A DNA stretch of 5,715 nt. It comes from Deltaproteobacteria bacterium (GTDB lineage: Bacteria; Myxococcota_A; Polyangia; Polyangiales; Houyiibacteriaceae). Made by a program: the position numbers and the translations under genes. How positions within the stretch are numbered: the stretch's first letter is position 1; each line of letters opens with the position of its first letter. The DNA lies in the NCBI GenBank assembly GCA_019309605.1, contig JAFDFW010000153.1, positions 1 to 5,715 on the forward strand, in the 5' to 3' direction. Below the pieces are notes generated by a model that was not told the DNA's origin, ran no database searches, and was given only the letters and a program-made list of their open reading frames with translations. Below, one piece after another: positions 1 through 5,420 of this stretch.

Positions 1-40
1 CCAACAAGGCGCCAAATATCACGAGGTTTTTCAGATTCAT
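1..40 (-). CDS. 5' end of a membrane or exported protein gene (partial)
   Basis: Only the first 13 codons are in the window. They read MNLKNLVIFGALL on the minus strand from an ATG at 40-38, and the gene runs off the left edge. A consensus GGAGG (reverse strand, 55-51) lies 10 bases before the ATG, which supports a real start. The peptide has one lysine and then an unbroken hydrophobic run, as in a signal peptide or first membrane helix. The family cannot be named from so little. The gene is divergent from the TetR regulator at 117 and shares a 76-base promoter region with it that holds a 16-bp palindrome. By the usual logic of divergent TetR pairs, this gene is the likely regulatory target; that is inference. 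Confidence 0.5.
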   Translation of the reverse strand, partial: MNLKNLVIFGALL

Positions 41-76
41 CTTTGCCAGTCCTCCAGAGAAGCGCGACTCCGCGGA

Positions 77-103
77 TAGTACTAAACTAGACGCTGGCGT
101 CTA
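77..103 (-). promoter_or_regulatory. Putative leftward promoter of the divergent membrane gene
   Basis: On the minus strand a -35-like TAGACG (103-98) is followed after 16 bases by a -10-like TACTAT (82-77). This would place the transcription start near 70 and give a leader of about 30 bases before the ATG at 40. Each hexamer matches the sigma-70 consensus at four of six positions, so the call is tentative. Its position is the best support: the -35 and part of the spacer lie inside the palindrome at 88-103, the arrangement expected for repression by a TetR protein. Confidence 0.3.
88..103. promoter_or_regulatory. Candidate TetR-family operator (16-bp palindrome)
   Basis: TAGACGCTGGCGTCTA is a perfect inverted repeat with 7-base arms (TAGACGC / GCGTCTA) around a TG centre. 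It lies between the regulator gene (start 117) and the divergent gene (start 40), 13 bases upstream of the regulator's start codon. Length and symmetry fit the 14-20 bp operators bound by TetR dimers. A bound dimer would cover the proposed leftward -35 and could also block transcription of the regulator itself. A second small palindrome, TAGTACTA (77-84), overlaps the proposed -10 and may simply be promoter sequence. Confidence 0.5.
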
Positions 104-116
104 CAAGAAAGGATTT

Positions 117-677
117 GTGACGAAATCTCCCCGAAAGAAGCGAGTCTCCAAAGCCGAATGGCTGGACCGGGCGCTCGATGTCCTCGAGTTGGAAGGCGTG
201 CAGGGCGTTCGCGTCGAACGACTCGCGCGCGACCTGGGGATTGCGAAAGCAGGTTTCTACTGGCACTTCCGGGATCGGAGCGACCTGCTGCAGAGCCTCC
301 TCGACCATTGGGCCCATGAGTTCACCGCCGTGGTCACCGCCAATCCCGATTTGTTGGAAGGGGACCCCAAAACGCGGTTGTACGAGGCGATGCTGATGAT
401 TCTCGAGCACGACCTGGCGAAGTACGATCTAGCCATTCGAGACTGGGCCGCTCGTGATTCCGCCGCTGCCAAAGCCGTACGACATGTGACTCGCGCGCGA
501 CTGAACTTTGCCCGATCCATCTTCTCCGAGCTTGGCTTCCGGGGCCGGCAGTTGGAGATGCGAGCTCGTTTGTTTGTCGGGTACCACACCTGGGAACACG
601 CCACCTTCCGAGATCTCTCGAAGAACGAACGGCGCGCATTGCTGCGTTTGCGGCACAAGCTTCTGGTGTCGCGGTAA
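117..677 (+). CDS. TetR/AcrR-family transcriptional regulator
   Basis: This is a 186-residue DNA-binding repressor of the TetR class. After a basic N-terminus (KSPRKKR), residues 11-60 form the typical three-helix domain. The recognition helix region is VERLARDLGIAKAGFYWHF (33-51), followed by the family hallmark of an acidic/Leu stretch (RSDLLQSLL). The rest is an all-helical ligand-binding and dimer domain, which is not conserved enough to predict an inducer. The start is GTG at 117, with a purine-rich AAGAAAGGA just upstream at a rather short spacing. No better in-frame start keeps the whole domain. The gene stands alone on this strand and is divergent from the partial gene at the left edge; a palindrome in the shared promoter is its probable site. 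The class call is strong, the target is inferred, and the ligand is unknown. Confidence 0.9.
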   Translation: MTKSPRKKRVSKAEWLDRALDVLELEGVQGVRVERLARDLGIAKAGFYWHFRDRSDLLQSLLDHWAHEFTAVVTANPDLLEGDPKTRLYEAMLMILEHDLAKYDLAIRDWAARDSAAAKAVRHVTRARLNFARSIFSELGFRGRQLEMRARLFVGYHTWEHATFRDLSKNERRALLRLRHKLLVSR

Positions 678-707
678 CGAGTCGGCTGACTCTCTTTTTC
701 ACCGTCA

Positions 708-853
708 GGTGGAGGCGGTGGGAATCGAACCTGCTTCGGACCACCGTGCTTCGCCTGATTTGGTAGCGATTGCGCGGAACGTGGCCGATGGCGAGACCCC
801 GCTAGACCCCAGTGAATCCGAGTTGGCGGATCAACTCGGGACACGTGTCCCAA
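708..853 (+). repeat. Repeat copy A: tRNA-3'-end-like block plus GGGACACGTGTCCC palindrome
   Basis: This is the first of two directly repeated elements; the other is at 5444-5589. The left block, 708-730, is identical over 23 nt to 5444-5466. On the minus strand it reads as a tRNA or tmRNA 3' end (GTTCGATTCCC, then ACCGCCTCCACC). The right block has TTGGCGG (823-829), AACT (833-836) and GGGACACGTGTCCC (838-851). Every block is offset from copy B by exactly 4736 bases, so the internal spacing is conserved to the base although the middle has diverged. The plus frame reads VEAVGIEPAS at the left block and LGTRVP at the palindrome, and stays open to 921 with LAHVRR downstream. No start codon with a ribosome site is evident here. 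No full tRNA can be folded; the bases flanking the T-loop do not pair. Confidence 0.75.
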
Positions 854-936
854 ACTTGCGCCGTTCGGACGCGTGCTTGGCGCACGTGCGTCGCGCGTGG
901 GGAGCGCTGCGCGTGGTTTGACTTCAACCGCTCCCG

Positions 937-979
937 CCCGCCCGGACCTCCCACGTTGGAATTGGGGAAACCGGGCGGG
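937..979. repeat. Perfect 9-bp inverted repeat (possible hairpin)
   Basis: CCCGCCCGG (937-945) and CCGGGCGGG (971-979) are exact reverse complements separated by 25 bases. The stem would be entirely G-C and very stable in RNA or single-stranded DNA. Neither side has a T-run, so it is not a standard intrinsic terminator for either strand. It lies between repeat copy A and the 3' end of the minus-strand membrane gene. There it could stabilise or end that transcript (which ends leftward at 1103), or be a further part of the repeat element. Copy B has no equivalent that I can see. Confidence 0.4.
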
Positions 980-1102
980 AAAACGACCGACACTGAGGCA
1001 TGTCCCTTCCACGACGTGCATTCCCCAACCAAACCTGCCTGGTAACGTGCCGGCGCGTTGGCCGCCGCTTGCGCCAGCGGGCCGACCAGGCTCGGAAGCA
1101 GG

Positions 1103-1687
1103 TCATCTTGGAGAAGTGAGGTCTGATTCAGTTGCTCGCAGCCGCTGATACGCAAGCGTCATCAAGATCAAGCTAAACGGCGTTGTCAGCAGCGAGCCAA
1201 AAATGACCGAGCCCCCAACGGCGCTCAGCACAATCACTATCACGAGCAACACCACACAGGGCGCAAGGTTCTCTTTGATGAGCGTGTAGCTCTGTCCCAT
1301 CGCGGCGGTCGCACCGGCATCATCCAGCGCGATCGCCTGGAATGTGAATGCGGTTGCGACTGCGAAGATCAGGCCCGGTATCACCAACAAAAGAAGGCCG
1401 ATGAATACGCCGATCGCGATCAGGATCGTGGCGATGAAACTCGCACCGAAGTGAGAAAAGCCGTCGAACACGTCCGTGGCGGTGCCTGCTTCGCCACGAA
1501 TGCGTTTATCGACCAGTTTAATGAAGCCGACAACCATCGGCCCGGATAGCAAGCCGAGGCTGACCGCTGAGATCACCAACACCAATAGAGACGTGATCAC
1601 GTAGAGAACCACGTCGTCTTTGAAGACATTCCAACTTTCGCTCAGTGAGCGCTCTACCAGATTTTCAGTTTGAATTGCCTCGGCCAC
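1103..1687 (-). CDS. Small polytopic inner-membrane protein, YciC/DUF975-like
   Basis: The preferred start is GTG at 1687-1685, which has a strong GGGAGG five bases upstream and gives 194 residues. An upstream ATG at 1795 would add 36 residues with no membrane or family character. Residues 11-25 (ERSLSESWNVFKDD) are an amphipathic segment before the first helix. Hydrophobic segments follow at about 26-56, 82-120 and 142-180. SGPMVVGFIKLVDKRIRGE (48-66), DVFDGFSHF (72-80), the IPGLIF turn (103-108) and the S-YTLIKENL stretch (133-141) resemble the pattern of bacterial membrane proteins of the YciC / DUF975 / glycerophosphodiesterase-membrane-domain kind. No enzymatic residues are apparent and the function is unknown. 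It lies 244 bases downstream of the aldo/keto reductase on the same strand, probably a separate unit. Confidence 0.75.
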   Translation of the reverse strand: MAEAIQTENLVERSLSESWNVFKDDVVLYVITSLLVLVISAVSLGLLSGPMVVGFIKLVDKRIRGEAGTATDVFDGFSHFGASFIATILIAIGVFIGLLLLVIPGLIFAVATAFTFQAIALDDAGATAAMGQSYTLIKENLAPCVVLLVIVIVLSAVGGSVIFGSLLTTPFSLILMTLAYQRLRATESDLTSPR

Positions 1688-1931
1688 GGCTACCTCCCTC
1701 GCGATGTAGGTTCGTTTGAGAGTATTCGAGATGAGCGCGCTTGGTAAGTCGAGGCTTGATGGAAGATCGTTCCTGTCATCGCTCCCATCTTTCACGCGCT
1801 ACCACGGGTGCTCCGAGCCGTCCCATTGAAGAAACGTGCCTGTCGTTCCTCAGAACGTTGTCCGTCGCGAGATGTTAGCCGCGATGATCGCGAGGGTGAC
1901 CAAGCGGACATAACTCGGACCCTACGACCGG
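1688..1931. other. Spacer between aldo/keto reductase and membrane protein genes
   Basis: These 244 bases separate two minus-strand genes. The part from 1795 down to 1688 is an in-frame extension of the membrane gene, which I regard as its untranslated leader because the good ribosome site is at 1697-1693. I see no terminator-type hairpin with a T-run after the reductase. There is no convincing -35/-10 pair; the best, TTACCA then TACTCT with a 17-base spacer on the minus strand, is weak. Confidence 0.4.
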
Positions 1932-2915
1932 CTAAAGCAGAGTCTCTCCGAGCGGGGTGATCTCAGCCAGCTCCTGGTCGATACGCTCGAGGATATCGGC
2001 TCCCAGGTCGACGTCGGCGGCGGCGAGATTCTCATCGATGTGTGCCGGGGTGCGGCTGCCGGGGATCGGGACCACACGCGGATCTTGGTGGAGGAGCCAG
2101 GCCAGGGCGAGCTGGGCCGGCGTGATGGTGAGCTCAGCGGCAATCCTGCGAATGGGTTCGAACCGGTCCACGTTCGTTCCGAGGTTGTCAGGGGCAAATC
2201 GCGGCAGGTTCTGGCGGAAGTCGTCGGCGGCAACGTCGGTGACGGTGCCGGCGAGGAATCCGGCACCAAGCGGACTCCACGCCACGATCCCGACACCGTG
2301 CTCGCGGCACAGCGCCAGCAGGTCAGGTTCGATGGGCTTCCACATCGACCATTCGATTTGCACCGCCGCGATCGGATGGATGCCGAGGGCGCGGCGGAGA
2401 TGGTCGACGGTTACGTTGGAGAGCCCGATGTGCCGCACCAGCCCGTCTTCGACCAACTCCGCAACGGCCCCAACGGTGTCCTCGATCGGGACCTGGGGGT
2501 CGGGGAAATGCGGGTAGTACAAGTCGATGCGGTCGGTGCCGAGCCGTTGCAGGCTCGCCTCGGCGTAGCGGCGCACAAAACGGGGCTCGCCGTTGACCGC
2601 CAGCTCCCCGAACGTGAACGTGAACCCGACCGGGAACGGGTGCGGCTCAGCGTCGGTTGGGAGCAGGAACCCGAACTTGGTGGCCACAACAACCTGGTCT
2701 CGCCGGTCGGCGATGACCCGGCCGACCAGTGTTTCGTTGTGGCCTCCGCCGTAGCCGTCGGCCGTGTCCACCATGGTGACGCCAGCATCCAGTGCGTGGC
2801 TCAGGGCGGCTGCGGCTCGCTCGTCGTTGATCTTCCCGTATACGCCGGGCGACAGGACCATGGCCCCGAACCCGACCGCCGACACCGATAGGTCACCCAG
2901 ATTGCGGCTGTGCAT
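1932..2915 (-). CDS. Aldo/keto reductase (NADPH-dependent oxidoreductase)
   Basis: This is a complete 327-residue cytoplasmic (beta/alpha)8-barrel oxidoreductase that reduces aldehydes or ketones with NAD(P)H. The catalytic tetrad is intact: Asp50 and Tyr55 in VDTADGYGGG, Lys80 in ATKFGF, and His136 in YYPHFPDP. Cofactor-binding parts are also present: GLSN (164-167), Gln186, AWSPLGAGFL (212-221) and PIPGSRTPAHIDEN (283-296). The pattern is that of the YakC/AKR13-type or general 'predicted oxidoreductase' branch. The substrate cannot be read from sequence. The ATG at 2915 has GGGAGG eight bases upstream. The gene is visibly more GC-rich than its neighbours: hand counts of lines 2401-2460 and 2581-2640 give 38/60 and 43/60, against 34/60 for 3481-3540 in the next gene. 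This suggests a different history and explains the long antisense open frame. It appears to be monocistronic. Confidence 0.95.
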   Translation of the reverse strand: MHSRNLGDLSVSAVGFGAMVLSPGVYGKINDERAAAALSHALDAGVTMVDTADGYGGGHNETLVGRVIADRRDQVVVATKFGFLLPTDAEPHPFPVGFTFTFGELAVNGEPRFVRRYAEASLQRLGTDRIDLYYPHFPDPQVPIEDTVGAVAELVEDGLVRHIGLSNVTVDHLRRALGIHPIAAVQIEWSMWKPIEPDLLALCREHGVGIVAWSPLGAGFLAGTVTDVAADDFRQNLPRFAPDNLGTNVDRFEPIRRIAAELTITPAQLALAWLLHQDPRVVPIPGSRTPAHIDENLAAADVDLGADILERIDQELAEITPLGETLL

Positions 2916-3219
2916 CAGAACATCCTCCCAAGCAGGTTCAACGACTATAGGTGGTAGCCGTCGTCAATGGGAAGCAACTTCAAACGAATGCCATTCACTT
3001 GAGAGCCTACGGTGGTTGGCAGGCAAGACCTAGTCCACGAGTTCAACCTACACTCGCAGCCGGAGCACATGATGCACAGGCAAATGCTGATCAACTCACT
3101 AGATCCGTTCAGGTTTTTTCCACCGCTTCGGGCGGCCAGCACAAAGAGCACCGCTACGGCAGCCGACTGCCGCCATTGTGCTGGGTATTCACGTCGTGAA
3201 GCTGGATTGAGGTTCTTGG
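2916..3219. other. 304-base divergent intergenic region
   Basis: This lies between the minus-strand reductase and the plus-strand DUF998 gene, so it should hold both promoters. On the minus strand a -10-like TATAGT (2949-2944) lies a suitable distance before the reductase start, but no good -35 is found at normal spacing. A short perfect hairpin, CGGCAG-CCGA-CTGCCG, is at 3157-3172. Short open frames on both strands match no family I recognise and lack ribosome sites. I see no RNA gene here. Confidence 0.4.
3157..3172. repeat. Small perfect inverted repeat upstream of the DUF998 gene
   Basis: CGGCAG and CTGCCG are exact reverse complements around CCGA, giving a tight six-pair hairpin 47 bases before the ATG at 3220. 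No T-run follows on either strand, so it is not an intrinsic terminator. It could be a dimeric protein-binding site or a leader hairpin, or could be chance in GC-rich DNA. Confidence 0.25.
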
Positions 3220-3885
3220 ATGAATGACACTGTCAATCGCTGGCCGGCGGCGGCGGGACTGTTTGCTGCGCCTTTCTACCTCACGCTCATCTTCGCGCTT
3301 GGCGCGTTGGAGCCAGGGTTCAGCCACCTCTCCACACCGATGAGCATGCTTGGCGGCGTACCTGGTGTGCGTGGGATGGCTTTCAATCTCGGCGTGGCCA
3401 CGACCGGCGTGTTGGTGATTGCTTTTGGGATTGGACTGCGGCGGCAGCTTCCGCCGAAAATGACCGCAAAGGTCGGTTTCGCATTGCTTGCGATTGGCGG
3501 CCTGGGGTTGAATGGCGCGGCGTATTTCCACTGCAATGAAGGCTGTAGAAACATCCTGACCCAGGCGGATTTCGTCGGGCGATTGCACATTGTCTCGTCT
3601 TTGTTGGCCGGGATGGGGACCGGGCTCGCGCCGATTTTCGTTTGGGCGGCGATGCGCGGCAGCGAGGACTGGAAAGGCCTGGCCACGCCGACGTTGGTGA
3701 CGGCCCTTCTGGCAAACCTGCCAGGGATTACGTTTTGGATCACGATCGCCACGGACTTCCGGCTCTATTCGATAGAGGGCCTGATCCAGCGCTTGGGCTT
3801 TGTGGTCGTATTGATCTGGATCTTCGTTGTCGCCGCGAGATTGTGGTGGATGGCATCAACACGGAACGACGGCACAGGTCTCTAG
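3220..3885 (+). CDS. DUF998-type six-helix membrane protein
   Basis: This 221-residue integral membrane protein has predicted helices at about 9-30, 52-73, 83-102, 124-145, 155-178 and 188-209. The pattern matches DUF998. After helix 1 there is an extracytoplasmic-type loop, EPGFSHLSTPMSMLG (31-45), with the conserved Ser/His and M-x-x-L-G turn. Then comes FNLG at the start of helix 2, an H-x-x-S motif at 123-126, and GLIQRLGF (187-194) before the last helix, the usual C-terminal signature. A Cys pair, CNEGC (105-109), lies in the loop after helix 3. The biochemical role of the family is not established. The ATG is supported by GAGG (3209-3212) seven bases upstream. It is monocistronic and converges with the broken dehydrogenase gene, 62 bases apart. 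Confidence 0.85.
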   Translation: MNDTVNRWPAAAGLFAAPFYLTLIFALGALEPGFSHLSTPMSMLGGVPGVRGMAFNLGVATTGVLVIAFGIGLRRQLPPKMTAKVGFALLAIGGLGLNGAAYFHCNEGCRNILTQADFVGRLHIVSSLLAGMGTGLAPIFVWAAMRGSEDWKGLATPTLVTALLANLPGITFWITIATDFRLYSIEGLIQRLGFVVVLIWIFVVAARLWWMASTRNDGTGL

Positions 3886-3947
3886 GCCGTTGTTCATCGG
3901 CCGCGTCCTAGACCCGTCAGCGGGCTGATCAAGGAACGCGGCACGCT

Positions 3948-4662
3948 TCAAGGCTTGCTTAGCGCCTCTTGATACGCTCGCCGCAGCACCTCGACCGAGC
4001 GTCCCAAAGCCTCTCGTTCTTCCGCATCCATTTCGGGCTCGATGACTTCGACGGCCCCATTGTCGCCCACGATCGTCGGCAGTGAGATCGCGACATCGCG
4101 AATTCCCGCGGCGCCTTCCTGTACGCGCGAGATGGTCACAATTCGTCGTCCCCCACGGAGTGTCCAACGCAGCAGCGCAGCGGTCACGAGGCCGATGGCA
4201 TGATTTGTCGCGCCTTTTCTCGCAATGATCTCGTAGGCGGCATTGCGTACCTCGTGTGCAGTCTGGAGCTCCCTTTGGCGAGTCCACCCCGGCCACTTGA
4301 GTCATCACGTCAACCGGGTTCGTGACGATGATCAACATCCCACGCATTTCGGACAATCGCCGCGCGATGTCGTGCACGATCGTGGCGTTGACCCGAAGCA
4401 ACTCGAGTCGACTGTCCTTTGGGCCTCCCCCCTTGCCTGCTGCGATGATGACCGCGTTTGCGTCGACCATCTCGTCGATCGAAGCGGCCCGGACAGACGC
4501 AGTCGGATAGAAGGATGCGCCGTGCGCGAGGTCCATCGCCTCGCCTTCCGCAAGCCCCGGCTTGGCGTCATCGAGCAGCAGCTCTGTGGCCACGCCGCTA
4601 TGAAGGATGGACGTCGCCACGCTTGCCCCGACCCAGCCCATGCCCACGATGCCTATCTTCAT
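3948..4662 (-). pseudogene. L-lactate/malate dehydrogenase, internally deleted and frameshifted
   Basis: This gene belongs to the LDH/MDH family but is no longer intact. From the ATG at 4662 one frame gives residues 1-124. These include the NAD site GIVGMGWVGAS, the AEGEAMDLAHG helix, IIAAGKGGGPKDSRLELL with the substrate-loop arginine, and IIVTNPVDVMTQVA. The homology then jumps. In the +1 frame, beginning at about 4292, it reads PGWTRQREL, EVRNAAYEIIARKGATNHAIG and VTAALLRW, and continues to a normal C-terminus (GIRDVAISLPTIVG, ending ...LSKP at the TGA 3950-3948). Missing between them are about 65-75 residues that carry the substrate-binding arginine (the SGTxLDxxRxR region) and the catalytic His motif GEHGDS. 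Remaining coding length is about 238 codons against roughly 310 in the family. Loss of the catalytic His makes activity very unlikely. The start has only a weak ribosome site and an upstream hairpin. Confidence 0.85.
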
Positions 4663-4673
4663 GGTCGTCGCCC

Positions 4674-4691
4674 GCGAAGGTACCCCTTCGC
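4674..4691 (-). repeat. Hairpin just upstream of the dehydrogenase start
   Basis: GCGAAGG and CCTTCGC are perfect 7-base arms around TACC (read on the plus strand). In the minus-strand transcript this is a stem capped by GGTA, ending 11 bases before the ATG at 4662. It sits next to the ribosome binding region, which itself has no clear Shine-Dalgarno. It could limit translation or be a protein-binding palindrome. There is no T-run, so it is not a terminator of the intrinsic kind. Confidence 0.35.
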
Positions 4692-4799
4692 ACCCGAATC
4701 TCGCAGAACTACCTACTTGTGTCGACTTCTGTGAAGCGGCGATCCCCAAGAACTCGTTCGGATTCGCGGTCGCCCCCATGATGGACGCGGGAGGGCACG

Positions 4800-5225
4800 A
4801 TGCGAAGCATCTTCATCACAATCGGTTTGCTTGGAATCGTGGCCATGGGTTGCACTACGAAAGAGAAGCCGGGTGGAGCAGCCGCCGACGAAGGCATCGC
4901 GGCAAGCAACTCCTGGCTCGAAGTCGTCGACGCCAAGCGCTACGGCGACAGTTGGGAGCAGGCATGCGCGTACTTCAGAGACTTGGTACCCAAGGAACAA
5001 TGGGAGAGACAGGTGGCTGGCGTCCGTGGCCCGCTGGGACCGGTGCTAAGTCGCGAAGTTGCGTCCGCAGAGTACACCACGAAGCTCCCCGGAGCGCCGG
5101 ACGGCGAGTACGTCGTCATCCAGTACCGGACGAAGTTCCAAGACAAGGCGGATGCCATCGAGACCGTCACCCCCATGCGCGACCAGGACGGCGTCTTTCG
5201 CGTCTCCGGCTACTACATTCGCTAG
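4800..5225 (+). CDS. DUF4019-domain lipoprotein
   Basis: This 141-residue secreted protein has a lipoprotein signal: Met-Arg-Ser, a hydrophobic stretch (IFITIGLLGIVA), then AMGC with Cys18 as the expected lipidation site. The -3 residue is Ala rather than the usual Leu, so the lipobox is slightly atypical. After a short Gly/Ala/Lys linker (19-35), residues 36-141 match DUF4019. They contain NSWLEVVDAKRYGDSWEQA, a central W-x-x-x-x-x-x-VRGPLG (69-80), SREVASAEYTTKLPGAPDGE (84-103), YVVIQYRTKF, and a closing FRVSGYYIR. The family has no known biochemical function; it is probably anchored at the cell envelope. The ATG has GGGAGG (4789-4794, overlapping GGAGG) about five bases upstream. It is divergent from the broken dehydrogenase, with 137 bases between them. 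Confidence 0.9.
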   Translation: MRSIFITIGLLGIVAMGCTTKEKPGGAAADEGIAASNSWLEVVDAKRYGDSWEQACAYFRDLVPKEQWERQVAGVRGPLGPVLSREVASAEYTTKLPGAPDGEYVVIQYRTKFQDKADAIETVTPMRDQDGVFRVSGYYIR

Positions 5226-5246
5226 GAAGGGTCTCGGGACTCTTCA

Positions 5247-5339
5247 ATGACGTTGTTGCTGCTTGGCGCCCTGTTCCTGATTGGGCCGGTTGCCGATGTG
5301 GCGGGTCGGTTGACGCAGGAAATGATCCGACCAGGTTGA
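5247..5339 (+). CDS. Possible 30-residue hydrophobic small ORF
   Basis: An ATG at 5247 opens a frame to TGA at 5337-5339. It encodes MTLLLLGALFLIGPVADVAG followed by RLTQEMIRPG, a short peptide with one membrane-spanning stretch and a basic tail. It begins 21 bases after the lipoprotein stop, so it could be co-transcribed. There is no clear ribosome site: GGGAC ends 7 bases before the ATG, and a stronger AGGAAGGG is too far away. I know no homologue. It may be a degraded remnant or chance. Confidence 0.2.
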   Translation: MTLLLLGALFLIGPVADVAGRLTQEMIRPG

Positions 5340-5420
5340 GCAGGACGTCGAAACGTCACGAAACTTCCACGGATGAATGACCGATAAGTGCGACCCTCAG
5401 CTTTGAGGAGCCCCCGGTTC

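Larger units (their letters stand above)
678..1102. other. 425-base region without a firm gene, holding repeat copy A and an inverted repeat
   Basis: Between the TetR stop and the end of the minus-strand membrane gene I see no convincing gene. The stretch contains repeat copy A (708-853), whose open plus-strand frame continues to a TGA at 919-921 without a credible start. It also holds a perfect 9-bp inverted repeat at 937-979 and CACGTG-centred palindromes at 841-848 and 882-889. A minus-strand frame (802-1155) is open across part of it but has no recognised domain and overlaps the downstream gene, so I treat it as chance. Confidence 0.6.

Noticed and set aside
708..790. Intact tRNA or tmRNA gene on the minus strand
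   Set aside because: Only the T-loop and acceptor 3' strand are tRNA-like. The T-stem does not pair in either copy, and I found no 5' acceptor partner or anticodon arm.
257..1021. 254-codon minus-strand open frame across the TetR gene
   Set aside because: It lies antisense to a clear TetR gene and repeat copy A, its product is Arg/Ser/Pro-rich and of low plausibility, and no domain is seen.
2040..2891. Long plus-strand open frame (283 codons) antisense to the reductase
   Set aside because: It mirrors the high-GC codon pattern of the real aldo/keto reductase, has no recognisable domain, and the minus-strand protein has every catalytic residue.
2944..2985. TTGACG followed by TATAGT as the reductase promoter
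   Set aside because: The two hexamers are only 12 bases apart on the minus strand, too close for a sigma-70 promoter. Only the -10-like element is plausible.
3110..3135. T-run with an adjacent CCGC/GCGG hairpin as an intrinsic terminator
   Set aside because: The T-run precedes the hairpin on the plus strand and becomes an A-run on the minus strand, so it has the wrong order for either direction.
4663..4779. N-terminal extension of the dehydrogenase from an ATG at 4779
   Set aside because: The extra residues do not resemble the family. The NAD-binding motif normally begins at the N-terminus, which fits the ATG at 4662.
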